This document shows, in pieces, positions 8,596 to 18,325 of a stretch of 64,000 nt of DNA; position 1 is the stretch's first letter; each line of letters opens with the position of its first letter. Source of the stretch: Mucilaginibacter glaciei (GTDB taxonomy: Bacteria; Bacteroidota; Bacteroidia; Sphingobacteriales; Sphingobacteriaceae); contig NZ_JACWMX010000005.1 in the NCBI RefSeq assembly GCF_014773245.1, forward strand, positions 372,001-436,000, given 5' to 3'. A model generated the notes under the pieces. The model had not been told where the DNA came from and ran no database searches. It saw only the letters and a list, made by a program, of their open reading frames with translations. The position numbers were made by a program, and so were the translations under genes.

Positions 8596-11325
8596 CTAAA
8601 AAACAATGGTGAAGGTAGTGCCGATACCGGGCATGCTTTGCACCGAGATGCGGCCGCCAAAAGTTTCTATCTGGGTTTTGGTCATAAACAAGCCAACGCC
8701 TTTACTGTCATGCCCGGGGTGGAAAACGCCGTTCAGTTTAAACATATCCTTACCATGCTTTTTAAGGTCGATACCCAGTCCGTTATCTGTAAAAACTAAA
8801 GTTACTCCGCTTTCGGTTTGTTTAGAACTGATCAGAATTTCGGGAGGTACACCTGGCTTGCTGTACTTCAGGGAATTGCTTACCATATTGTAAAAAATAC
8901 TCTCGAGATACATTTTTGGGAATAGCATAACGGCAACCTGCAGGTCTGTTTTAATGATGGCCTTTTTGGAGATGATCTGCCCCATGAGCATGGCCCCGGT
9001 AACATCAACCAATTCCTGCAGGTTACAATCGTCGCTATCGATGTGTTTGTTAATGCGCACTTCCAGCACTTTCATTAAACCGTCGAGCGTTTCGGTTAGC
9101 GTATCGCTGGATTGGCTGAGCATGCCCATCAATTCGGTTTTCTCTTCTTCCGTTTCAGCTTCCGCCATCATGTTCAGGATCATCCGGATGCTGCCCGATG
9201 GCCCGCGCAGGTTATGCGCTACAATCCGGTTAAAATCTTCGTACTGGCTAACGCGGTTTTCCAGGTCAAGCGCTCGTTTGTATTCGTCAATGTCATAGCA
9301 CGACCCAAACCACTTAATGATCTTACCTTCCGCATCCCGCATCGGTACCGCGCTGGACAGGTGCCATTTATAAACACCATCCGCTGCGCGCTTAAAGCGC
9401 ACCTCCGATTTATAGGCTGTGCCGCTTTTCAAGCATTCGTGCCAGTAGGCGTAATCGTTATCCGCATCATCGGGGTGGATAACGGGGCCCCAGCCATGGC
9501 GGTCGGTATCGGCAAGGGTCATGCCTGTGTATTCAAACCAGTGCCTGTTGTAATAATCCATGCTGCCATCCGGGTTAGATGTCCAGATGATCTGGGGGAT
9601 AGAGTCTGCCAGGAACTGAAACTCCCTTATCTTCTCAATCGTTTGGTCCTGCTCTTTAACCAGTGCAACTTGCTGTAGCAGGGCTTGGTTAAGCTCTTCC
9701 TGCGCTTTTACAGATTGCTTAAGTGCCAGTTGGGCAGCTTTATAAGCGTCGATATCCTGAAAGGTGCCATATAAACGCACGCATTCACCATCAGCCATTA
9801 CTGGGTTGCCCAGCGCCCTCACCCATTTGTCCTCCCCCTTACTATTTACTATTTGCAGTTCTTCATCCCAGGGGGTACCGGTTGTCATGGCCTTACCTAA
9901 AACAGCTAATATAAGGTCCCGGCTTTCGCCTTCCTTATAAAAATTAATAGCCGTATTCAACTCGGGTTCATAATCGGTGGCAACGCCGTGTATCTCTTTG
10001 GTTACTGATGTCCAGTAAACTTTTTGCAGTTTAACGTCCAACCCCCAGCCACCAACACGGGCCACCTGGTTAGTTTGTTCCAGCAGTTCCCGGGTTTGTT
10101 CCAGGTCTTTTTCTAACCGGTAACGCTCGGTAATATCAATAGCGTTGCCAATTACGTAAATGTTATCGGCTGTAGTTTGCAGGGTATTATTGAACAACCA
10201 AACCCTTAACGACCCATCTTTGTGCCTGGTAAGCATTTGCCCCTGGGCTTTACCGGTAGTGCTGATCTGCTCCAGGTAATCGTTTAGCATTGGGTAACGT
10301 TCGGGCGGGATGATATCAAATAAACTCAGTTCATTTATTTCTTCGGGTAAATAACCGAGAATAGCCGCCCCTGAAGCGTTAACAGACAGGAATTTCCCTT
10401 TGAGATCATGTGTACACATCAACCCTTGCGAGTTTTCAAAAAACACGCGGAGTTTCTCTTCGCTAACAACCAATAACTGCTCGTTCAGTATCTTATCGGT
10501 AACATCGCGGCCAATGCCAAAAATGTTACCCGTTTCAGGCTCGGGGCTCGATGTCCATTGAATGGTTTTGTAATACCCCCAGGCTGTCTTCATTCTTTGG
10601 TGGAAGTTTACGGTAGGTTGCCCTTTAGCTAATTTGCCTGATTCTTTTTCAGTATTGGCGATATCCTCCGGGTGGATCAATTCAAACGTTGATGTGTTGA
10701 GCAGGTACTCCCTGCTCCAGCCCAGTACGGTTTCAAATGCCGGGTTTATCTTTTTAAAGAAACCATCGGCGCCGCCAATAAACACCAGATCGTTCGAGAG
10801 GTCAAAGAGCTTTTCAAAATTCTTCAGCTCCTGTTTCTGGCGGCGTTCTACGATCAGTGCAATTACTTCTTCGCCAAGTAAAGCAAGCGCACGTTTTTGC
10901 TGGGCAGTTAGTGTTTTGGGTTTACGGTCAATTACGCATAGGGTACCTAGCGCGTATCCTCGCGGGTCTATCAGCGGATAACCTGCGTAAAAGCGGATAT
11001 CGGGCTTGCCGGTAACCAAAATATTGTCACGAAACCGGTCATCCATGCTGGCATCATGCACCTCCATCAGGTTTGGTTCCATAATGGTATGGCGACAAAA
11101 CGAAATATCGCGGGCAGTTTCCTGCACATTTAAACCTTTGTTTGATTTAAACCACTGTCGGTCATGATCTATCAGCGAAACCAGTGAAATAGGCACATCG
11201 CAAATAATGGATGCCAGCTCAGTAATGCGGTCAAATTCCTGCTCGCTTAACGAATCTAATATCTCATACTCATCAAGCGCTTTAAGGCGTTCAACTTCAT
11301 TAAAAGGGACAGGGGATTTTACCAA
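8596..11325 (-). CDS. Sensor histidine kinase with GAF and four PAS domains
   Basis: A 909-residue soluble hybrid-free kinase. Order: GAF domain (about residues 10-165, with ISLVSLIDHDRQWFKS), four PAS domains (about 173-290, 297-415, 425-545 and 575-695, each ending in a GxxxDIT or similar PAC segment), a dimerisation/phosphoacceptor helix with H in VAHNLRGP (about residue 715), and an HATPase_c domain with N-box NMVSNSLKYS, G1 box DNGLGID and G2 box GVGLFMTK. No membrane segments are seen, so it senses a cytoplasmic signal. No response regulator is adjacent; the single REC protein at 22157 is a possible but unproven partner. Confidence 0.93.
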   Translation of the reverse strand: MVKSPVPFNEVERLKALDEYEILDSLSEQEFDRITELASIICDVPISLVSLIDHDRQWFKSNKGLNVQETARDISFCRHTIMEPNLMEVHDASMDDRFRDNILVTGKPDIRFYAGYPLIDPRGYALGTLCVIDRKPKTLTAQQKRALALLGEEVIALIVERRQKQELKNFEKLFDLSNDLVFIGGADGFFKKINPAFETVLGWSREYLLNTSTFELIHPEDIANTEKESGKLAKGQPTVNFHQRMKTAWGYYKTIQWTSSPEPETGNIFGIGRDVTDKILNEQLLVVSEEKLRVFFENSQGLMCTHDLKGKFLSVNASGAAILGYLPEEINELSLFDIIPPERYPMLNDYLEQISTTGKAQGQMLTRHKDGSLRVWLFNNTLQTTADNIYVIGNAIDITERYRLEKDLEQTRELLEQTNQVARVGGWGLDVKLQKVYWTSVTKEIHGVATDYEPELNTAINFYKEGESRDLILAVLGKAMTTGTPWDEELQIVNSKGEDKWVRALGNPVMADGECVRLYGTFQDIDAYKAAQLALKQSVKAQEELNQALLQQVALVKEQDQTIEKIREFQFLADSIPQIIWTSNPDGSMDYYNRHWFEYTGMTLADTDRHGWGPVIHPDDADNDYAYWHECLKSGTAYKSEVRFKRAADGVYKWHLSSAVPMRDAEGKIIKWFGSCYDIDEYKRALDLENRVSQYEDFNRIVAHNLRGPSGSIRMILNMMAEAETEEEKTELMGMLSQSSDTLTETLDGLMKVLEVRINKHIDSDDCNLQELVDVTGAMLMGQIISKKAIIKTDLQVAVMLFPKMYLESIFYNMVSNSLKYSKPGVPPEILISSKQTESGVTLVFTDNGLGIDLKKHGKDMFKLNGVFHPGHDSKGVGLFMTKTQIETFGGRISVQSMPGIGTTFTIVF

Positions 11326-11478
11326 TTTGCTGTTGTATAAACCTAATTACGAATATATTGAATAAAAGGTTAGTAAAATATAGCTTGTGGGCGTGTAATA
11401 ATTAAAAATAAGTTGCGATTGGCAGAGATCACTTAAAAATTGAACTCACCTTAATGCAAAATTGATTTAGTAAGGAAC

Positions 11479-12474
11479 TTATTTTTTACTCTCAAATTCC
11501 TCATCAACGGTTTCGCGCAGGTCGTAAAGTAACCATTGTTTATTGGCGATTAATTTTGCCTTCGATTGCAGCAACTTAATAAAATCATTTACACCCAAAG
11601 GCTCATTACCGTTGCCGTGTATCAATACAATGCTGCCCGACTGCGGTTGCTGCCCTTTTGCCAGCCAGGCGTCGGTACCAATAGGGATGAGGCCAAAATC
11701 GGTGATCTTGTAAACCAATTGCTGATCTGACACCAGCCCGGGGAACCTGAAGAACACCGAAGGCTGTAAGCCGTTTGCCAGCATGGCCTTTTCGGTTTCC
11801 AATACTTCATAATTAATGTCGGTACCGGGTTCCAATAAAAAATTAGTTTTTAACGGGCTTTTGGCGCTTACGCGATGGTTAAAAGAATGGTTGATCCAGG
11901 TGATATAGATTTCGTGCTTTGCCTGCAATTGCTTTAACCAGGCTATATCCTGCTGGTGATGGCGCATCCACAGGCCGCTAACCGATAAGGCAATGGGAAC
12001 AGGTGTTTCTACTTGTTTAAAACCGCTAATTATATCTGTAAAAATGCGCCTGTCCAGCGGGTGGTGCGACGGGCAAAGGTCGGCTGTTAAACTAATGCCT
12101 GTTTCTTTCGGCAGTCCTCTTTCAATCCCGGCATCCTGCAAAGCTACAGATGCGCCTTCAGCTTTAATAATGGCATTTTGATAAGGGCTGTTCTTAAAAT
12201 AGTCGCGGGTTTGGGCAATGGTCATCGGTGTCACCTCGTAGCCCTTGGCCTCGTCGGTGCGGGTTTCTAACGTTTTCGGGTTCACCAAAAAAAGGTAATC
12301 CCTGCCGTTGTTGGTAAACTTACGCAGGGCCATCCAGGTTTGCCCAAAGCGCTTTGCCGTGCCATAGTAAACGCTGTAGCCGGTTATTTTTGTGTAATTG
12401 GCCTGTGCAAAAACGTTAGTAATTGTAAAGCAGGCAATTGCTGCAATGGTGAAGGCTTTAAGTACAGTATTCAT
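11479..12474 (-). CDS. Secreted polysaccharide deacetylase family protein
   Basis: A 331-residue protein with a Sec signal peptide (cleavage near residue 24). The N-terminal 110 residues are a separate domain without a recognised fold. The NodB-like deacetylase part starts at ISLTADLCPS (motif 1 with the catalytic Asp) and contains HSFNHR (motif 2, both metal-binding histidines). Such enzymes remove N- or O-acyl groups from peptidoglycan, chitin or xylan. Motif 1 reads TAD instead of the more usual TFDD, so the second Asp is replaced by Leu and activity should not be assumed. It is divergent from the GH43 gene. Confidence 0.82.
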   Translation of the reverse strand: MNTVLKAFTIAAIACFTITNVFAQANYTKITGYSVYYGTAKRFGQTWMALRKFTNNGRDYLFLVNPKTLETRTDEAKGYEVTPMTIAQTRDYFKNSPYQNAIIKAEGASVALQDAGIERGLPKETGISLTADLCPSHHPLDRRIFTDIISGFKQVETPVPIALSVSGLWMRHHQQDIAWLKQLQAKHEIYITWINHSFNHRVSAKSPLKTNFLLEPGTDINYEVLETEKAMLANGLQPSVFFRFPGLVSDQQLVYKITDFGLIPIGTDAWLAKGQQPQSGSIVLIHGNGNEPLGVNDFIKLLQSKAKLIANKQWLLYDLRETVDEEFESKK

Positions 12475-12684
12475 AGGTATACATGAATAACAACATCAAT
12501 TTAAAAATGTTGTATCACCAAAAAAACTATCATGTTGATAGGAAAGTCATCCATAGTTTTGCGTTATTTTTTGGGTTTAATTAAAAGCATACCCATATTA
12601 AATGTTTTTTTGACAATTAATAATATAATCCTAAATTAGTTTTCCAATTAACAGCTGCTATCGCAGATAACCTATACCGATTTT

Positions 12685-13677
12685 ATGAGTAAGAACTTAA
12701 AAATAACACCTTGTTTAATAGTTGCCCTGATGCTTTTGTCAGCTATCGGTGGTAAAGCACAGTCAAAAGTAACCGGTGCAAAGCAACCTTATAGTGCTTA
12801 CCTGTTTACCTATTTCACCGGCGATAAAGGTGGGGAAGCGATCAGATTCGCCCTGAGCAGCGACGGTTATAATTTTAAGGCACTTAACAACAACCAGCCG
12901 GTTATAAACCCGGCCAACACCAGTTCGACAGGGGGCGTGCGCGATCCGCATATTATGCGGGGGGCAGATGGTAGGACGTTTTTTATGGTAGCAACCGATA
13001 TGAATACCGAGAAGTACGGCTGGGGGCCCGATTCTGCAATGGTGCTGTTAAAATCTACCGACCTGGTGCACTGGCAATCGCACGTAGTAAATGTGTCAAA
13101 AACTTTTAAAGAGTTCGCTGAAATTAACCGCGTATGGGCGCCGCAAACTATTTACGATCCTTCGATAAATAAATATATGATTTACTGGTCCATGCGTTTT
13201 GGGACCGGGGCCGATAAGATCTATTACGCGTATGCCAATAAAGATTTTAGCGGGTTGGAAACCGTGCCTAAGCAGCTGTTTTTTAAGCCAGATGGTGGCT
13301 CCTGCATAGATGGCGATATCGTTTTGAAAGATGGCAGGTACTACCTTTTCTTTAAAACAGAAGACAAGGGTAAAGGAATAAAAATAGCGGTATCTGATCA
13401 ACTGACGCAGGGTTATATGATGATTGATAAATATGTACAGCAAACCAAATCATGGGTAGAAGGGGCAAGTGTTTTTAAACTAAACACAGGGCCGGATTAC
13501 ATCCTGATGTATGACCGCTACACCGAAGGCAAATACCAGTTTACGCGTAGCCACGACTTTGAAAACTTTGAGGTGGTTGATGATCTGGTGAGCATGGATT
13601 TTCACCCCCGCCATGGTACAGTAATGCCCATAACAACCAGGGAAGCCGCCGCCTTAACCCGCCAATGGCCTAAATAA
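12685..13677 (+). CDS. Glycoside hydrolase family 43-like enzyme, secreted
   Basis: A 330-residue protein with a Sec signal peptide (about residues 1-25). The five-bladed propeller typical of GH43 and related arabinosidase-like enzymes is suggested by VRDPHIMRGADGRTFFMVATD (second catalytic region), RVWAPQTIYDPSINKYMIYWS (WAP motif) and the acid residue region DGGSCIDGDIVLKDG, with E in SWVEGASVFKL. Family members cut arabinan, xylan or galactan side chains. It fits the carbohydrate context of the flanking genes, but no regulator or SusCD pair lies nearby. Substrate not predicted. Confidence 0.86.
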   Translation: MSKNLKITPCLIVALMLLSAIGGKAQSKVTGAKQPYSAYLFTYFTGDKGGEAIRFALSSDGYNFKALNNNQPVINPANTSSTGGVRDPHIMRGADGRTFFMVATDMNTEKYGWGPDSAMVLLKSTDLVHWQSHVVNVSKTFKEFAEINRVWAPQTIYDPSINKYMIYWSMRFGTGADKIYYAYANKDFSGLETVPKQLFFKPDGGSCIDGDIVLKDGRYYLFFKTEDKGKGIKIAVSDQLTQGYMMIDKYVQQTKSWVEGASVFKLNTGPDYILMYDRYTEGKYQFTRSHDFENFEVVDDLVSMDFHPRHGTVMPITTREAAALTRQWPK

Positions 13678-13727
13678 TTTACAACCCGATAGCTATGATA
13701 AAAGCAGGTTGGCTGGTAGATATATAT

Positions 13728-13735
13728 TAACTTTG
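13728..13735 (+). promoter_or_regulatory. -7 box next to the pdxJ start
   Basis: TAACTTTG matches TAnnTTTG exactly and ends 4 bases before the pdxJ ATG. If used, transcription would begin at or within a base or two of the start codon, giving a leaderless message. A TTG lies at 13709-13711, a little too close for a standard -33 box, so the call is tentative. Confidence 0.4.
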
Positions 13736-13739
13736 CGCT

Positions 13740-14456
13740 ATGGCACGTCTATCGGTAAACATCAATAAAATAGCAACGCTGCGTAATTCGCGTGGCGGCG
13801 ATAATCCTAACCTGGTACAAGTAGCCAAAGACTGCGAGCGTTTTGGCGCGCAAGGCATTACGGTGCACCCCCGGCCGGATGAACGCCATATTCGCTACGC
13901 GGATGTTTTTGACCTGAAAAAGGTAGTGACCACCGAATTTAATATCGAGGGCAACTGCCAGGAGCAAAAGTTTGTAGAACTGGTATTGGCCAGCCAGCCC
14001 GAGCAGGTTACTTTGGTACCCGATGCATTGGGGCAGATCACCTCGAACCACGGATGGGATACCATCAAACATCAGCAGTATTTGAAGAATACCATCAAGA
14101 TTTTCAAAGATGCCGGTATCCGCGTATCGATATTTGTTGACCCCATTGTTGAAATGGTTAATGCCGCCGCAACCACCGGTACCGACCGGATTGAATTATA
14201 TACCGAAGCCTACGCCCATAACTATGCAGTTAACCGCGAAGAGGCCATTGCGCCTTACGTAACCGCGGCCGAAGCTGCAACCAAAGCAGGTTTAGGTATC
14301 AATGCCGGGCATGACCTTGATCTGCAAAACCTGCAGTACTTTGCCCAAAATATCCCCGCGTTAGATGAAGTAAGCATAGGCCATGCGTTAATAAGTGATG
14401 CCCTTTATTACGGTTTAGAGAACACCGTGCAGATGTACCTGCGCCAATTAGCTTAA
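13740..14456 (+). CDS. pdxJ: Pyridoxine 5'-phosphate synthase
   Basis: A 238-residue TIM-barrel enzyme that condenses 1-deoxyxylulose 5-phosphate with 3-amino-1-hydroxyacetone phosphate in the DXP-dependent vitamin B6 pathway. Diagnostic segments are [16 protein letters not shown] at the start, [17 protein letters not shown] (catalytic and phosphate-binding residues), [15 protein letters not shown] and NAGHDLDL near the end. Length fits the family (about 235-245). It overlaps the converging surface-protein gene by 4 bases. Confidence 0.97.
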   Translation: MARLSVNINKIATLRNSRGGDNPNLVQVAKDCERFGAQGITVHPRPDERHIRYADVFDLKKVVTTEFNIEGNCQEQKFVELVLASQPEQVTLVPDALGQITSNHGWDTIKHQQYLKNTIKIFKDAGIRVSIFVDPIVEMVNAAATTGTDRIELYTEAYAHNYAVNREEAIAPYVTAAEAATKAGLGINAGHDLDLQNLQYFAQNIPALDEVSIGHALISDALYYGLENTVQMYLRQLA

Positions 14457-16120
14457 CGGATAATGGTTAAGCTGCCCGAGATTTGGCCGGTACATTCGGG
14501 CTTTTTGGGGTCTATCAGATAATAATAAACCCCATCCGGCAGGTCGCGGCCTTTATAACGCCCGTCGAAAGGTGTGGCATAATCGGTACTGTTGAACACT
14601 AATTGGCCTCCCCGGCTAAAAACCGATACCACCGAGCCCGGATACTGATCCAAATTGGTTATGATCCATTTATCATTCACCCCATCCCTATTGGGGGTAA
14701 AGGCATTTGGGATAGATACACCCGGCAGGGATACGGTAATATTTACCAAAACTTTAGTGCTTTCGCACGTGCCGGTTAGATGGGTAACATAGTATTTACT
14801 GGTATGGGCTACTTTAACAGGGAATACGCCAAATTTATTTGTAGCTATCAGGGTTTCGGTAGAATCGTACAGATTATATCCGCTGGTATCGGGATTAATA
14901 ATATTGATCATGGTGGTGGCAGGCAGGCAAAGCTTTATGTCATCAACTTTTGGTGGCTCGGCTAAAGTTGTGCTGTCCTTTATTATAAATTCTTTAACGT
15001 CTATACAGGGCCCATACGGATCTTTCATCGTGAGTGTATACTTGCCTGCAGGTACGGCTGCTAAAAACAAAAGCCCTCCAACTACCTCACCGGCCTCGTT
15101 ACGCCAGCGGTAGGGGCTTGGAATGACAGATGATATCCCTATAGCCTTTAGCCCTACAATAGTACCTATGTGCCGCCCGCAATAATCATTGTGAATAACA
15201 ACATGGGATGCATCGATCCTGAAATCAACCGGGTTTAATTTAAAATTGTAATAGGTTTCACAGCCATCATTATTGAACACGCGTAATGTATAGGTATCTG
15301 AAGGTGTCATATTTGCAAGGGTTATAATAGATACGCCCGGCGAGTTTGGGCTTGACGCAATGAAGCCGGTTTGTATATCCCGGCCGGATGGGGTTAGTTC
15401 CCAGTTAAAGCCGGGGTCTGTTTCCTTGATTAAAAAAGTCAGTTTAAATCCTCCGTTCCCTCCGCAAAGCGGGGGTACGGTATCAATATTTGACAGGGTT
15501 GGAAAATAAGTGTCATTGGTTACGCTGTAACTTGAGGTAGCTATACAACCTAAATTATTGGTTGCTGTTAATTTATAAATACCTGCAGGTACATTTTTTA
15601 GATCTAATGCCGTCCCTATAACTGCTTGTGAGGAGTTTGTCCAAACAAAGCTGGTAGCGTTGGTTGTGGTAATACTAATAATACTGCCAAACGCTTTTCC
15701 GCAGGCGGTAGGTTTTATAATGGTATTGGTATTATCAATAACAATTAAATTAACTTTAACCGTGAAGTTTTGCGACGTTGCCGCTGCGCATTTGCTATCG
15801 TCCCTTACCTGCAGGTAATAATTGCCGGCAGGTACATTTATAAGATCGGCCGCAGTGCCTACTATCTGCTTATTGCTGTCATACCAGGTATAATGATAAG
15901 TGCCCGTACCACCTTTAGCTACTATACCTAATATCTTCCCATCGTTAGCGCCACCGCAATTAGCAGCTATTAGGTTAACGTGGCTGTCGTCAATTTCAGG
16001 GCAGTCGTCAATTACTTTGGCATAGTTTATCGATGACTTAACTTTATTTCCCGCCGCATTTACCCCATAAATGCTGGTAAGGATAAGTAAGATAAGTATG
16101 CTGCCGGATTTAAATTTCAT
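14453..16120 (-). CDS. Surface protein with T9SS type B (gliding motility-associated) C-terminus
   Basis: A 555-residue exported protein (signal peptide about 1-23). The middle consists of repeated SprB/PKD-like modules, each with a VPAGxYxL pattern ([30 protein letters not shown]). The last 85 residues are the gliding-motility C-terminal domain: [16 protein letters not shown], then SRGGQLVF and [11 protein letters not shown], which directs type IX secretion and surface attachment. It has the same layout as the next upstream gene and the two are probably paralogues. Likely role: cell-surface adhesin; ligand unknown. Confidence 0.88.
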   Translation of the reverse strand: MKFKSGSILILLILTSIYGVNAAGNKVKSSINYAKVIDDCPEIDDSHVNLIAANCGGANDGKILGIVAKGGTGTYHYTWYDSNKQIVGTAADLINVPAGNYYLQVRDDSKCAAATSQNFTVKVNLIVIDNTNTIIKPTACGKAFGSIISITTTNATSFVWTNSSQAVIGTALDLKNVPAGIYKLTATNNLGCIATSSYSVTNDTYFPTLSNIDTVPPLCGGNGGFKLTFLIKETDPGFNWELTPSGRDIQTGFIASSPNSPGVSIITLANMTPSDTYTLRVFNNDGCETYYNFKLNPVDFRIDASHVVIHNDYCGRHIGTIVGLKAIGISSVIPSPYRWRNEAGEVVGGLLFLAAVPAGKYTLTMKDPYGPCIDVKEFIIKDSTTLAEPPKVDDIKLCLPATTMINIINPDTSGYNLYDSTETLIATNKFGVFPVKVAHTSKYYVTHLTGTCESTKVLVNITVSLPGVSIPNAFTPNRDGVNDKWIITNLDQYPGSVVSVFSRGGQLVFNSTDYATPFDGRYKGRDLPDGVYYYLIDPKKPECTGQISGSLTIIR

Positions 16121-16212
16121 TTAATAATTACAACATACGGATCATGCAGGTCGCCATTTTAAAAATAACGATTTAAATCAATATATGTTAACTTTCTGCC
16201 CAATTGTAACTG

Positions 16213-18123
16213 TCAGCGAATAATTGTTAAGTGTCCGGCTATTACCTTGCTTGCTTTAAGCTTAATGGTGTAATAATAAACCCCTGCCGGTAAGGCTTTG
16301 CCCCGGTAAGTACCATCAAAGGGCCTGGCATATCCCAAAGACTGAAATATGAGGCTACCGTTACGGGTAAAGATGCTAACGGTGGCGTTGCTTTGGCCGT
16401 CAAGTCCCGTTATTTTCCAGTAATCATTTACCCCGTCGCCATTTGGTGTAAAGGTGTTTGCAATTTCGTTAACCGTTGGGTCTACCGTTATCTTTACTTC
16501 AACCCGTTCACTTTCACAATAGCCAAAAGTTAGGGTAACGTAAAAGCTTTTGCTTTGGGTAACGTTAACTGCGAAAGTCCCGCCACGTTGCTCATCAACT
16601 GGTGTTATAGCCGTTTCAGAATCATACAGGCGATATATAGCGGTAGTGTAAGGGTTGGTTACATTAATTGTCGCTTGCCCTGCAGATAATAAATTTACGT
16701 AAGGCACAACAGGCGGCGCCTGTTGTGCCTCTTCATCAATAATTGTATAAATATTTTCGCTAAGGCTACAACCGCCATCAGTGGTGCGAAGCGTATACTT
16801 GCCAGGCGAAAGATCGTCCAGGAAAGGTTCTGTTTTACCTGTTATAAGGGTGCCGTCTGTGCCGTACCACTCGTATACATAGTTGCCAGTACCGCCTGTA
16901 AACGCAATGCCCGTTATGCTGCCCCTGCCAATCCCACACTTGATATTAGTGATTGTACCAAACTGGGTATTTACAAACGGCGGATATTTACCTACACTAT
17001 ACTCCCTGTAGAAATTTTCGCAACCATATTTATTAGTTAGATAAAGTTTGTAGATCCCCGCAGCCAAAAACTGGGCAACCTTGCCAAATGCAGCATTATC
17101 GCCATTTGCGTTTACCCAACGATAGGCAGCCGGAACCTCAACGGCGTTATCGGTATTAACTTCAATCTTGCCTGTCACAAATGCATCGCAGGTGTTGGTG
17201 GCTTTCACGGTGATATCGCCAAAGGAACTACTGGCCAGTGAATTGATCGTAAAATCAGACGATTTACTGCAGGTAGAATTACTATAAGTAAGCTTGTAAT
17301 CGCCTGCAGGTACGTTTTTTAGTTCTATTTGGTTACCTACCACAACGTTATCTGGTTGTCTTGTCCAAGTAATTTGTGTGGCCCCTACCGTCTGCAATCC
17401 AATTATAGACCCGTTTGCCTTTTCGCAGCTGGCAGAAAGCGCCTGACCGTTTGTGGTGTTGAGCGATACGCCGTTTATTTCGGGGATCTCTAATTCGGTG
17501 CTCATGGCGGTACAGCCGTTGGCATCAGTCACCATAAGGCGATATTTGCCACCGGTTTTGTTGAGCAGGGGCAGCGTATTGCTTACTTCTGTGCCGTATT
17601 GGCTTATCCAGCTGTAAGTTAAAGTGCCCGTACCTGTTGCAGTAATTCCGGTAATAGAACCTGCAAATTGCCCGCAAAGTGTTGAGATAATAACCGGGTT
17701 AGTTTGGTTAATAACGGGTACGTCGGTATTTTTTAAAATTACCGGGCCATAAGTTTGCGATGCCGTCCCGTCGGCAGTGGTAACTGTTAGCGTATAACTA
17801 CCTGCCGGAATATTTATCAGGTTTGTGGTGGTGCCCCATTCGGTTCCGGTTTGGTCTTTCCAGCTTATGAGTAGCGTAGTCGCATCGGTATTGGTTATAA
17901 CGATGCCGGTTATAGCGCCGTTGTTTGTTGTACATGCCGCGGGTTTCAATATTATAGCGGTTGCATTTATCGTGATGACCGTAGCCTGTTTGATCAGTTT
18001 TGCCGGGATGAGAGGATTGGAACCATGCTTTGCCCGAACAAAACGGTTATTGGTAGCCGCATTTGCACTGCAGCCAAAGAAAAGGCCCGATAGCAGGAGG
18101 AATAAGGCAATACTGCGCAGCAT
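16213..18123 (-). CDS. Surface protein with T9SS type B C-terminus, paralogue
   Basis: A 636-residue protein with a signal peptide ending near a Cys (LFFGCSAN, residues 15-21), which could be a lipobox. It carries four or more SprB/PKD-like repeats (IPAGSYTLTV, VPAGDYKLTY, SPGKYTLRT) with TGTGTLTYSWI/GGTGNYVYEWY consensus cores, and a C-terminal sorting domain (ANTFTPNGDGVNDYWKI ... LPAGVYYYTI). It shares domain order with the gene 90 bases downstream, so the pair probably arose by tandem duplication and is co-transcribed. Likely surface adhesin or matrix protein exported by the type IX system. Confidence 0.88.
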   Translation of the reverse strand: MLRSIALFLLLSGLFFGCSANAATNNRFVRAKHGSNPLIPAKLIKQATVITINATAIILKPAACTTNNGAITGIVITNTDATTLLISWKDQTGTEWGTTTNLINIPAGSYTLTVTTADGTASQTYGPVILKNTDVPVINQTNPVIISTLCGQFAGSITGITATGTGTLTYSWISQYGTEVSNTLPLLNKTGGKYRLMVTDANGCTAMSTELEIPEINGVSLNTTNGQALSASCEKANGSIIGLQTVGATQITWTRQPDNVVVGNQIELKNVPAGDYKLTYSNSTCSKSSDFTINSLASSSFGDITVKATNTCDAFVTGKIEVNTDNAVEVPAAYRWVNANGDNAAFGKVAQFLAAGIYKLYLTNKYGCENFYREYSVGKYPPFVNTQFGTITNIKCGIGRGSITGIAFTGGTGNYVYEWYGTDGTLITGKTEPFLDDLSPGKYTLRTTDGGCSLSENIYTIIDEEAQQAPPVVPYVNLLSAGQATINVTNPYTTAIYRLYDSETAITPVDEQRGGTFAVNVTQSKSFYVTLTFGYCESERVEVKITVDPTVNEIANTFTPNGDGVNDYWKITGLDGQSNATVSIFTRNGSLIFQSLGYARPFDGTYRGKALPAGVYYYTIKLKASKVIAGHLTIIR

Positions 18124-18268
18124 AGATAATATAGAGCATGCAAATTACAAAAAAGGATGTTAATGGCCTCACAAAAAAATTGCGCTGCCGGCTGTTTAAG
18201 CGGGATATCGGCGGGACAAGGGTAATTATTCCGACTTGTAAATCCATTGTCAATAAAGCGTTACGCGA

Positions 18269-18299
18269 TTGTTATTCAATACCTAAAATTGTACCTTTG
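18269..18299 (+). promoter_or_regulatory. Promoter of gcvP
   Basis: A perfect -7 box TACCTTTG (18292-18299) has a TTG at 18269-18271 spaced 20 bases upstream, close to the Bacteroidota TTTG-N19-TAnnTTTG pattern. The start codon is 27 bases downstream. I see no glycine-riboswitch-like structure in the short leader. Confidence 0.6.
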
Positions 18300-18325
18300 C
18301 CCTAAATTTTAAGGGATAACATTTC

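Noticed and set aside
9112..9678. Antisense frame (188 codons) inside the histidine kinase gene
   Set aside because: Shadow of a strong PAS/kinase gene; the protein composition is not natural.
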